Assembly: GCF_013364355.1 (NCBI RefSeq)
Contig: NZ_CP054931.1
Span: 744,001-808,000, forward strand
Length of the DNA: 64,000 nt
Direction of reading: 5' to 3'
Source: Stenotrophomonas sp. NA06056
GTDB lineage: Bacteria > Pseudomonadota > Gammaproteobacteria > Xanthomonadales > Xanthomonadaceae
Positions 9,493 to 16,792 of the stretch are shown one piece after another. The position numbers and the translations under genes were made by a program. Every line of letters starts with the position of its first letter. Position 1 is the stretch's first letter. Below the pieces are notes generated by a model. It was not told where the DNA came from. It saw only the letters and a list, made by a program, of their open reading frames with translations, and made no database searches.

Positions 9493-9564
9493 ATGAAGAC
9501 GCTTCTGCTCTGGTTCCTGGGCGTACCGATTCCGCTGTTGATCCTGTACGCGATCTTCTTCTGA
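9493..9564 (+). CDS. Putative 23-residue single-span membrane protein
   Basis: ATG preceded by AAGGAG at good spacing; product MKTLLLWFLGVPIPLLILYA plus IFF, almost entirely hydrophobic with one Lys at the N-terminus, as expected for a small integral membrane peptide. It lies 27 bp after the larger membrane protein and before an inverted repeat at 9588-9614. The Shine-Dalgarno sequence and the coherent hydrophobic sequence support a real gene; the function is unknown. Confidence 0.6.
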   Translation: MKTLLLWFLGVPIPLLILYAIFF

Positions 9565-9587
9565 GATCGTGTCGTTGAGTGAGACCC

Positions 9588-9614
9588 ATCAGGCCGCCGC
9601 GAAGCGGCCTGATG
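9588..9614. terminator. Inverted repeat, possible terminator of the 8371-9564 unit
   Basis: CATCAGGCCGC pairs with GCGGCCTGATG (11 bp, loop CGCGA); no T-run follows. Confidence 0.45.
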
Positions 9615-9638
9615 CCATCCACGTGTGCATGAGCGTCT

Positions 9639-9661
9639 GTAGCGTCGAGCCACGCTCGACT
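9639..9661 (+). repeat. SMAG-type palindrome
   Basis: GTAG followed by CGTCGAGC-C-ACGCTCGACT, a further arm subtype, between the convergent 9493 and 9705 genes. Confidence 0.8.
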
Positions 9662-9704
9662 CACGCGCGCGCAGCGCGCAGGGCAGCCAGACGCAGGCCC
9701 GGTA

Positions 9705-10472
9705 CTACGCCTCCGCGTACCGGCTCGGCGAACATCCCAGCACACGCCGGAAGGCCGCAGAAAACGCACTCGGGCTGGCATAGCCCAGGTCCAGCGCGAT
9801 GCGGGTCACCGCTTGTCCCTGTCCAAGCCTTTCGATAGCCGCCAGCAGGCACACCTGCTGTCGCCACTCGGCGAAACTCACCCCGGTATCGGCGCGGAAC
9901 AGGCGCGTGAACGTGCGCCGGCTCATGCCTGCGTCGGCGGCAACGCCATCAAGGCGGACGGCCAGCGAAGGGGTATCGAACAACGCACGGCAGACACGTG
10001 CAAGGCGAGCATCAGCGGGCAGTGGCGCGTGCAGGGAAAGCGCGGGCATCGCAGCGATCTCCGCCACCAGCAGCTGCATCAGCTTGCCGGCACGTCCGTT
10101 TTCGTCATACAGCGCAGGCAGGTCCACTGCACCCTCAAGCAGGTGTCGCAGCAGTGCAGAGACGTCGTGCACGCGGCATTGCATTGGCAGCGTCGCGGCA
10201 GCCTCGGCAGAGAGAAAGGCATTGAGCATCGTCACCGGCCCGCGCATGGTCATCTCATGGGCCAGCCCGGCCGGCACCCAGCAGGCGCGCTGCGGTGGCA
10301 CCAGCCAGCGTCCCTGTGGCGTCGTCACGCTGATGGTGCCACGCGCAGCAAATGCGAACTGGCCACGTGCATGCGTATGCCGGGGAAAGGTCGATTCCGC
10401 TGCGTAATCGTTCGAGGTGACCACGACGTCGCGGGGCAGGTCTTCGTAGGGGTCGAGCAGGGTGTCGCGCAT
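9705..10472 (-). CDS. AraC family transcriptional regulator with N-terminal cupin
   Basis: 255 residues. The N-terminal ~100 residues read as an AraC-type cupin ligand-binding domain (FPRHTHARGQFAFAARG, HTH here being His-Thr-His). The C-terminal ~100 residues hold two helix-turn-helix motifs: GVAADAGMSRRTFTRLFRAD and TRIALDLGYASPSAFSAAF followed by FRRVLGCSPSRY, the classic AraC/XylS signature. It is divergent from the alpha/beta hydrolase gene with a 93-bp shared intergenic region, which suggests it regulates that gene, itself or both. The inducer is unknown. Confidence 0.9.
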   Translation of the reverse strand: MRDTLLDPYEDLPRDVVVTSNDYAAESTFPRHTHARGQFAFAARGTISVTTPQGRWLVPPQRACWVPAGLAHEMTMRGPVTMLNAFLSAEAAATLPMQCRVHDVSALLRHLLEGAVDLPALYDENGRAGKLMQLLVAEIAAMPALSLHAPLPADARLARVCRALFDTPSLAVRLDGVAADAGMSRRTFTRLFRADTGVSFAEWRQQVCLLAAIERLGQGQAVTRIALDLGYASPSAFSAAFRRVLGCSPSRYAEA

Positions 10473-10534
10473 GGCCCGGATTCTATAGGGGATGACCCGC
10501 CATCAACGGCCGACCGGACGCACGCTTTCTAGCA

Positions 10535-10548
10535 TGGAGGCCCCTCCA
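10535..10548. promoter_or_regulatory. Palindrome between the AraC regulator and the hydrolase
   Basis: TGGAGG-CC-CCTCCA, a 6-bp perfect dyad 17 bp before the hydrolase start codon. It could be an operator or simply sequester the ribosome-binding site. Confidence 0.3.
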
Positions 10549-10565
10549 GACCGCACCGGCGCCCC

Positions 10566-11321
10566 ATGACCAATTCCTTTCACCGCGTGGGGCAGGGGCC
10601 TCACCCCGTCCTGGTCCTGCACGGCTGGTTCGGCCACGCGCACGCGTTCGAACCCATCGAGCCCTGGCTGTCGCGCGATTACTTCAGCTACGTTTTCATG
10701 GACTGCCGGGGCTACGGCGGCATGCGTGATGCGCCGGGTCACTACAGCATCGACGAGATTGCCGGCGACGCGCTGGCGTTGGCCGATGCACTGGGGTTCG
10801 ACCGATTCGACGTCGTTGGGCATTCGATGGGCGGCATGGCCATCGAGCGCATTGCCGTTCGCGCGCCACAGCGGGTCCGATCCATGCTTGCCATCGCACC
10901 GGTCCCCTGCGGCGGCATCGCCTACGACGCCGCAACGCGAAGCCTGCTTGAAGCGGCAGCCGGGGACGTCGGCTTCCGTCGGACCATCATCGACCGCAGT
11001 ACCAGCGGACGCCTGCCTGCGGCCTGGCTGCAGTGGAAGGCGGACTGTTCGATGGCGCACTCATCGCCTGACGCATTTGCCGCCTATCTGCCTGCCTGGG
11101 CGGATACGGATTTCAGCAGTGAGATCATCGGCTGCCATCGGTTGAAGGTGCTGGTGGGTGAATACGACCCCACGTTCAATCTTGCACTGATGGAGCGCAC
11201 CTACCTGCATCGCTATCGGGACGCCACGGTGGAGGTGCTGCGAAACGCCGGGCACTACCCGATGAATGAAACGCCATTGGCCCTGGTTGCGGCCATGGAG
11301 GCTTTCCTGCGGAACGGATGA
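10566..11321 (+). CDS. Alpha/beta hydrolase
   Basis: 251 residues with the full alpha/beta-hydrolase layout: oxyanion-hole motif VLHGWFGHAHAF near residue 20, the nucleophile elbow GHSMGG with Ser87, an acidic residue after a strand in VLVGEYDPTFN, and His in GHYPMNETP near the C-terminus. The lid region (~115-190) is rich in aromatic residues. Such enzymes act on esters, lactones or C-C bonds; the substrate cannot be deduced. It stands divergent from the AraC regulator, which suggests inducible expression. A gene-free AT-rich stretch follows, leading to the fimbrial operon. Confidence 0.88.
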   Translation: MTNSFHRVGQGPHPVLVLHGWFGHAHAFEPIEPWLSRDYFSYVFMDCRGYGGMRDAPGHYSIDEIAGDALALADALGFDRFDVVGHSMGGMAIERIAVRAPQRVRSMLAIAPVPCGGIAYDAATRSLLEAAAGDVGFRRTIIDRSTSGRLPAAWLQWKADCSMAHSSPDAFAAYLPAWADTDFSSEIIGCHRLKVLVGEYDPTFNLALMERTYLHRYRDATVEVLRNAGHYPMNETPLALVAAMEAFLRNG

Positions 11322-11536
11322 ATCTTCAAGGTGGATTGAACCAATGAGCAATGGAATATTTGCGTGCAATGAGGCTTATTGCATTCAGTGGATGAGGAAA
11401 GTTGCATAACCCTCAAACATTGAACGACCTCAAGGATTCCTCTTAACGTTCAGCTTTTTAGGAAAGCTTGAATAGTCTGCATGGCGCTGGGTTCCTAGCA
11501 TTCTCTCCGTCGCCCGCAACCACCTCTGCGGGCGGC

Positions 11537-11567
11537 GCCTGCCTTCCGGTCATGCCGGAAGGCAGGC
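11537..11567 (+). promoter_or_regulatory. Strong leader hairpin upstream of the fimbrial operon
   Basis: A 13-bp perfect stem GCCTGCCTTCCGG/CCGGAAGGCAGGC, loop TCATG, followed by TTTCGATTATT, ending 34 bp before the start of the major fimbrial subunit. It looks like an intrinsic terminator or attenuator. The preceding ~200 bp are AT-rich and are the only plausible place for the operon promoter, so this hairpin probably lies in the mRNA leader. Confidence 0.6.
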
Positions 11568-11601
11568 TTTCGATTATTCCCCCTGTCCGAGAGAGACACC
11601 C

Positions 11602-12105
11602 ATGCACATGTTCAAGAAGGCCGCGCTGGCTGCAGCGCTGGTCACTGCGTCGCTGTCCGCGAATGCCGCCGAAACCCACATCACCATCCTGGCCGACGTC
11701 GACCCGACCCTGGCCCTGCTGCAGGCCGACGGCAGCCCGCTGCCGGACGCCGTCAAGCTCGACCACGCCCCGGGCCGTGGCCTGATTCCGTGGTCGCAGC
11801 AGGTGCGCATCTATTCCAACGACATCGACAAGGACATCGAAGTGCGCCTGATCAACGAGCCGGTGCTGATCGGCGATGCCGCCGGTACGCCGTCGGTGCC
11901 GCTGAAGGTCAGCCTGAACAGCCGCGAGCTGGGCCTGGCTGCCACCGATTACCTGGCTGCCGATCTGTTTGACGGCGCGCTGCCGGGTGCGTCGGTGTCC
12001 ATGCCGCTGCAGATCGCACAGAAGACCCCAGGCGCCATCACCGTGGCCGACCGCTTCCAGGGCATGGTCAGCATCGCCATGAAGCAGAAGACCGCCAGCC
12101 CGTAA
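11602..12105 (+). CDS. CS1-type (class 5) fimbrial major subunit
   Basis: 167 residues with a clear signal peptide (cleavage after ANA, about residue 25; MFKKAALAAALVTASLSANA). The mature part matches the CooA/CfaB/CblA family in length and pattern: AETHITILADVDPTLALLQA at the N-terminus, which donates the strand in fibre assembly, LIPWSQQVRIYSNDIDKDIE in the middle, and a C-terminal GMVSIAMKQ strand. It would polymerise into the pilus shaft in the periplasm and at the cell surface. It is the first gene of a complete fimbrial operon. ATG 11608 is a possible alternative start. Confidence 0.9.
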   Translation: MHMFKKAALAAALVTASLSANAAETHITILADVDPTLALLQADGSPLPDAVKLDHAPGRGLIPWSQQVRIYSNDIDKDIEVRLINEPVLIGDAAGTPSVPLKVSLNSRELGLAATDYLAADLFDGALPGASVSMPLQIAQKTPGAITVADRFQGMVSIAMKQKTASP

Positions 12106-12117
12106 GTTCCGCCCCGC

Positions 12118-12140
12118 GCCGGCCCGCTTGCCGGGCCGGC
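12118..12140 (+). terminator. Intercistronic hairpin after the major fimbrial subunit
   Basis: 9-bp stem GCCGGCCCG/CGGGCCGGC, loop CTTGC, ending 18 bp before the usher ATG. It is probably a partial terminator or mRNA-stabilising hairpin that lets the shaft subunit be made in excess over the usher. Confidence 0.5.
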
Positions 12141-12158
12141 CGCTTCTGGTTGCCCCCC

Positions 12159-14879
12159 ATGAAAGCTACCGCCCCCGCCGTTACCCGGCTGGCGCTCGCG
12201 CTCGCCCTGTCGCTGGCCACGCCCCTGGTCGCAGCGCGCGGCGTTCCCGCCGGCTTCGAGGATCTGGTCGAAGGCCAGACCGAGCAGCTGGACGTGCGCC
12301 TGTTCGGCCGTTCGACCGGGTTGATGCCCGTGCGCGTCACCCTCGACCACGTGCAGCTGGAAGCGCCCGCCGAGGCGCTGCAGGCGCTGCAACTGCCCGC
12401 CGAAGCACAGGCCGCGCTTCTGCCCGCGCTGTCGCAGCCGCTGCCGCGCAACAGCCACCTGGCCTGCCGCTACGGCGGCGCCGCCGCCGGTTGCGGCTAT
12501 CTCGATCCCCCGGAGGACCCCACCGCCGTGCGCGCACTGTATGACGAGGGCGAGGGCGCCGTGCGCCTGTTTGTCGCCCGCCAATGGATTCCCGGCGAGC
12601 CGGCCGCGCAGCGCCACCATCAGGTCAGCGCCAACGCCGAGAACGCCTTCCTGCACCAGCAGACGGTCAACCTCAGCGGCGGCCGCGACTACCAATCGCT
12701 GGCCGCGCAGGGGGCCGGCGTGCTGGGCCTGTTCGAGCGCGGCCATGTCTCGGCCAACTGGACCTTCAGCCACCAGCGTTACCGCAACCAGCGCACGCGG
12801 CACGACTTCCAGCTGGACAACGCCTACTACCGGCACGACATCGGCCCGGAGCACTACCTGCAGGCCGGGCGCATGGACCGCCGCAACCTGTCCAGCCCGC
12901 AGGGCGGCACCTTCAGTTTCAGCATGCTGCCGCTGGACCGTTTCCAGGGCCTGCGCATCGGCACCACCCAAGCCTACGTGGACAGCGAAGCGGCCGTGCA
13001 GGCCACGCCACTGACCGTGCTGCTGGCGCGCGATGCCCGCGTCGATGCCTTCGACGGCCAGCGCCTGCTCCAGACCTATTACCTGCAGGCCGGCATCAAC
13101 CAGATCGATACGCGGCGCTTCCCGTTCGGCAACTACACCGTCACCCTGCGCATCTACGAAGACGGCGTGCTGGTACGCAGCGAAGAAGCGCCCTTCGACA
13201 AGGGCGGCGACTGGGCCGACAGCAGCGTGCAGTGGTTCCTGCAGGGCGGCCGCCGCAGCGAGCGCCGCAGCGACCAGTTCGACGGCGAGATGGCTGCCAT
13301 GGCTGGTGTACGCGTGCCGCTGGGTCGCAGCGCCACCGTCACCGCTGGCGTGGCCGACCTGGCGGGCTTCAGCTATGGCGAACTGCGCGTGGACCTGCGC
13401 CGGGTGTTCGCCACGCAGGAGATCCGCGCCAGCTTCAGCAGCATGCAGGGCAGTGATGGCAGCCGCGGGCAGCAGCACCAGCTGTCCTACCGCCGCCACG
13501 CGTCCTGGAACCTGTACCAGCAGCGCATGCGCGGCAAGGCGTGCGAGTTCCGCGACGATGCCCGCGACCAGCTCGGCTGCGCCGATTCGCTCAGCGCCTC
13601 GGTGGCGTTGCCGGTGGCCGGTGGCCATGCCTACCTGGCCTATACCCGGCGCCAGACCTGGCGGCAGGGCGTGGGCATACCCGGCGATATCGACGATCCG
13701 CTGTACGGCCTGGACCCGTTGCTGCCGCCGTGGGCGCCGCGGCCCAGCCGCGAACCGCAGCTCAGCCGTACCTGGCAGGCCAGCTACAACCGCAGTGAAC
13801 GCTGGGGCGACTTCAGCGCCTCCACGCGCGTGGGCGTGTGGCAGCAGCACAACGACGGCAGCCTGCGCAGCAGCCGCGACCGTGGCGTGTTTCTCACCCT
13901 TACCCTCACCCGCCTGCAGCAGGGCGAGCGCGGCACCGCGCAGCGCCGCTACGGGCTGGACCTGCGCCAGCCGCAGCACCAGCGCCCGGATGTGACCTAC
14001 AGCGTGGCGCAGAGCCTGCGCCAGGACCACGACGACCAGTTCCGCGAATTGTCTGCCGAACTGCGCGGCAACAACAGCGACCGCTACAGCGCCACGCTCA
14101 GCGGGCAGCTGCAGAACCGCATCGGCCACACCGGCGCCACCGTGTCGCACTACCAGCAGCGCGGCCGCGATGAGCTGGCCTACAGCGCCACCCACAGTTC
14201 CGGCGTGGCGCTCGGCTCGCGCGGCCTGTACTGGGGCGGCGGCCTGGGCGCCGACGCAGGCCTGGCCGTGCAGGTGGATGGCACCGACGACCTGGAACTA
14301 ACCGGCGTGGCCGCCGAACTGCAGGTGGGCGGCCTGCGCCGCCAGCGCCTGAAGCTGGGCGACCGCCGGCTGCTGCCGGTGTCGGCGTATCAGTCGCATC
14401 GTGCCGAAGTGCAGGATGCCAGCGCGCTGGACAGCATCGCCTCCATCCGCGTGACCGGCGTGGGCGGCGCGCGCCCGCTGTTCCTGCCGCCCGGCAAGCT
14501 GCTGCGCATGCCAGTGCCGATTGAAGTGACCTACACCTTCATCGGCAACGCGCACGACCTGGCCGGCACGCCGCTGCGCGGTGCCCGCATCCTCAACGCA
14601 CCGGTGCCGGGCACCGGCAGCAACGGCGGCTTCGTGGCCGACTTCCCGCGCCGCGAAGCGGTGCTGTACCTGCTGCAGGACGACCGCCTGCTGCAATGCC
14701 CGCTGCAGGTGCGCGAGCGCCGCCAGGTGGTGCTGCTGGTGGGGGCCGTGCAGTGCGAACCGCTGAACGTGGCGCAGCTGCCGGCGGACATCCGCCAGCA
14801 GGCGCGGGTGACGCGTCTGCTGCAGGAAAAGGCGCTGATGGCCAGCAGCCAGCAGGCTGCCGCGGGAGGTGCGCGATGA
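12159..14879 (+). CDS. CS1-type fimbrial outer-membrane usher
   Basis: 906 residues, a normal length for the CooC/CfaC/TcfC/CblC ushers that form the 24-strand secretion pore for class 5 pili. There is a signal peptide (MKATAPAVTRLALALALSLA) and an N-terminal domain with GFEDLVEGQTEQLDVRLFG. The beta-barrel region includes QWFLQGGRRSERRSDQFDGE and many alternating hydrophobic strands, and the C-terminal domains include RVTGVGGARPLFLPPGKLLR and VEVTYTFIGNAHDLAGTPL-like motifs. A TTG start at 12150 is possible, but the ATG at 12159 leaves a better signal peptide. The stop overlaps the next start (ATGA), indicating translational coupling. Confidence 0.93.
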   Translation: MKATAPAVTRLALALALSLATPLVAARGVPAGFEDLVEGQTEQLDVRLFGRSTGLMPVRVTLDHVQLEAPAEALQALQLPAEAQAALLPALSQPLPRNSHLACRYGGAAAGCGYLDPPEDPTAVRALYDEGEGAVRLFVARQWIPGEPAAQRHHQVSANAENAFLHQQTVNLSGGRDYQSLAAQGAGVLGLFERGHVSANWTFSHQRYRNQRTRHDFQLDNAYYRHDIGPEHYLQAGRMDRRNLSSPQGGTFSFSMLPLDRFQGLRIGTTQAYVDSEAAVQATPLTVLLARDARVDAFDGQRLLQTYYLQAGINQIDTRRFPFGNYTVTLRIYEDGVLVRSEEAPFDKGGDWADSSVQWFLQGGRRSERRSDQFDGEMAAMAGVRVPLGRSATVTAGVADLAGFSYGELRVDLRRVFATQEIRASFSSMQGSDGSRGQQHQLSYRRHASWNLYQQRMRGKACEFRDDARDQLGCADSLSASVALPVAGGHAYLAYTRRQTWRQGVGIPGDIDDPLYGLDPLLPPWAPRPSREPQLSRTWQASYNRSERWGDFSASTRVGVWQQHNDGSLRSSRDRGVFLTLTLTRLQQGERGTAQRRYGLDLRQPQHQRPDVTYSVAQSLRQDHDDQFRELSAELRGNNSDRYSATLSGQLQNRIGHTGATVSHYQQRGRDELAYSATHSSGVALGSRGLYWGGGLGADAGLAVQVDGTDDLELTGVAAELQVGGLRRQRLKLGDRRLLPVSAYQSHRAEVQDASALDSIASIRVTGVGGARPLFLPPGKLLRMPVPIEVTYTFIGNAHDLAGTPLRGARILNAPVPGTGSNGGFVADFPRREAVLYLLQDDRLLQCPLQVRERRQVVLLVGAVQCEPLNVAQLPADIRQQARVTRLLQEKALMASSQQAAAGGAR

Positions 14880-16009
14880 GCCGGTGGCTGTGGTGGTGGC
14901 TGATGCTGTTCAGTGCGTTGGCGCTGGTGGTGCCGCAGGCGATGGCACAGCGGCCACCGGAAACGCATCCGACCGATGAGCATCGCGACATCGTGATGAG
15001 TTGGGATCGGTCTGCGATGCCGGGGGACATCGTGTTGATGCCACCGCGCACGCTGTTGGCGTACGACCATGTGGATCTGGGCAAGCGCTACGGCGAGCTG
15101 CATCTGACGTGTGTTTCTGATAGCAGCGCGGAGAGGGGGCGGTGCCCGGTGGAGGGGATCGAGGATCCTGATACTGGTCTCAGAAGTATCGCTCTGACTT
15201 TCGTTGAGCAACGCAGCCAAATGCATACAGAGTTGAGCATCCGGGGCGGGCTGGAACGGGCGCTCAGCAGTCGCGCCTGCTTGGGTGACTACTGGCAACT
15301 AGGGATCATCGCGCCATGGTCAACGTATGCCGCGGGCTGTGTGGCGGATGTTCCGGCCGGTGCAGCTGGTCAGATAGCCGTACCTGCGAATGAACTCAGC
15401 AAGCTCGTTGCAGGTATCTGGGCTGCAACGCTCGAAATCCGCGCCAACACCCCCGACACCCGCAGCCTCGCCACCTACACCTACCGCTTCGAACTCACGA
15501 TCACCGACTACGACGCGGTCTCCATCTACCTGCCCGAGTTCCAGGAAGCCGCCCCCACCGTAGGCCTCAATCTCAGCTACGACCCCATCGCCCGAACCGT
15601 CGGTGGTCGCGCGCACCTGGACATGTGCCTGTACGACGGCCTCGGTTCGCAGAGTGAGTACCTGGGGGTCACCGTGCGCGACAGCGGCACGCGTCCTCCC
15701 GGTCCCACCGGCTATTCGGTCTGGCACACCAACGGTGGCAGCGATGACAGCCAACGCATGGACTACACCGTCATCCTCGACCACAACGGCGCGCGCATTC
15801 CCGTGCGCAACGGGGTGGAAGAACAACTGCGCAACATCGATACGGCGCGGTTGCGCCTGGTGATGTTGCCCGGGATGTCGCAGCCGGTGTTCTGCGTACC
15901 CACGCCGCTCACCCTCGATACCCCGCGCGTACCCATCGACGAGAAACGCTCTGGTGCCTACCAGGGCGATCTGAAGGTCGAACTGCGCCTGCCCACCTCC
16001 CGCCCGTGA
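14876..16009 (+). CDS. CS1-type fimbrial tip adhesin (CfaE/CblD-like minor subunit)
   Basis: 377 residues with a signal peptide (MSRWLWWWLMLFSALALVVP, cleavage near AMA-Q). Position, size and the motif SYDPIARTVGGRAHLDMCLYDGLG fit the CooD/CfaE/CblD family: two-domain tip proteins with an N-terminal receptor-binding adhesin domain and a C-terminal pilin domain. Four cysteines are visible in the N-terminal domain and two in the C-terminal domain. The segment encoding residues ~80-180 (nt ~15110-15420) uses more AT-rich codons than its flanks, which may mark a diversified or imported adhesin domain. Overlaps of 4 bp with the usher and 3 bp or less with the chaperone region show a single operon. 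Confidence 0.85.
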   Translation: MSRWLWWWLMLFSALALVVPQAMAQRPPETHPTDEHRDIVMSWDRSAMPGDIVLMPPRTLLAYDHVDLGKRYGELHLTCVSDSSAERGRCPVEGIEDPDTGLRSIALTFVEQRSQMHTELSIRGGLERALSSRACLGDYWQLGIIAPWSTYAAGCVADVPAGAAGQIAVPANELSKLVAGIWAATLEIRANTPDTRSLATYTYRFELTITDYDAVSIYLPEFQEAAPTVGLNLSYDPIARTVGGRAHLDMCLYDGLGSQSEYLGVTVRDSGTRPPGPTGYSVWHTNGGSDDSQRMDYTVILDHNGARIPVRNGVEEQLRNIDTARLRLVMLPGMSQPVFCVPTPLTLDTPRVPIDEKRSGAYQGDLKVELRLPTSRP

Positions 16010-16026
16010 AGTCGATGGAGCCCACT

Positions 16027-16725
16027 ATGCATCCCGCCTTGTCCTGCCTGTTCACCTGCGCGCTGTTGCTTGCAGTCGCGCCCGCCCACGCCAACCTCAC
16101 CGTGCATCCGATGCGTACCTCGGTAGAGGCCCGGAAGGGCGCGCAGATCCGCGTGTACTCGCAATCCACCACGGCGCAGTACGTACAGGCCACCGTTCGC
16201 CGCATCGACGATCCGGCCAGCACCGACGAGCAGGAAATCGAGATCGAGCCAGCCGACGCTGCCATTGCCATTACCCCGGGCAAGTTCGCCCTGGCCGGTG
16301 GCGGCAATCGCCTGATCCGGGTCATCCCGCTGCAGCCGGTGGAGAAGGAGACCGCCTACCGCGTGTACTTCGAAGGTGTGCGCGGTCCTGATGACGCCGA
16401 GCCGGACGATCCGGCTACCCGCGCCGCCGTGGGCATGAGCCTGATCTGGGGGGCGCTGGTGAACGTGGTGCCGGCCAACGGGCATGTAGACGTGCGCGTG
16501 CAGGGCAACAGCCTGGTCAATGCCGGAACCCTGCGCGTGGGCCTGACCAGCGTGGCCGACTGCGATGCGGCGGGCGCCTGCACCGCCCATGACGTCTCAC
16601 GCAGCCTGTACCCCGGTGCATCCCTGCAATTGCCCTTTACCCCGAAGCCCGGCCATCGCCTGCAGCTGCGCTATCGGTTGACCCGCGATGGCTATCGCGA
16701 ACACGTGCAGGCGCTCGCGCTCTGA
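16027..16725 (+). CDS. Periplasmic fimbrial chaperone (CS1/alternate chaperone family)
   Basis: 232 residues with a signal peptide (MHPALSCLFTCALLLAVAPA, then HA-N). The mature N-terminus NLTVHPMRTSVEARKGAQIR and the later GGGNRLIRVIPLQPVEKETAYRVYF fit the CooB/CfaA/CblB periplasmic chaperones, which donate a strand to each subunit and deliver it to the usher. I chose the ATG at 16027 because GGAG lies 6 bp upstream; a GTG at 16006 overlaps the adhesin stop and would add seven residues. In the cable-pilus operon of Burkholderia the chaperone comes first, so its last position here is a different order. A terminator follows. Confidence 0.88.
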   Translation: MHPALSCLFTCALLLAVAPAHANLTVHPMRTSVEARKGAQIRVYSQSTTAQYVQATVRRIDDPASTDEQEIEIEPADAAIAITPGKFALAGGGNRLIRVIPLQPVEKETAYRVYFEGVRGPDDAEPDDPATRAAVGMSLIWGALVNVVPANGHVDVRVQGNSLVNAGTLRVGLTSVADCDAAGACTAHDVSRSLYPGASLQLPFTPKPGHRLQLRYRLTRDGYREHVQALAL

Positions 16726-16735
16726 AGCGCTCGAT

Positions 16736-16769
16736 CCGTCGCGGCGGCGCGCAGCGACGGGCTTCTTTT
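16736..16769 (+). terminator. Terminator of the fimbrial operon
   Basis: CCGTCGC pairs with GCGACGG, followed by GCTTCTTTT, 24 bp before the autotransporter start. Confidence 0.7.
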
Positions 16770-16792
16770 CCCTTGGCTGTTAAGGAAAAACC

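Noticed and set aside
11949..14195. 748-codon minus-strand frame opposite the usher
   Set aside because: Ala/Val/Gly-rich shadow without signal or domains; the usher is certain.
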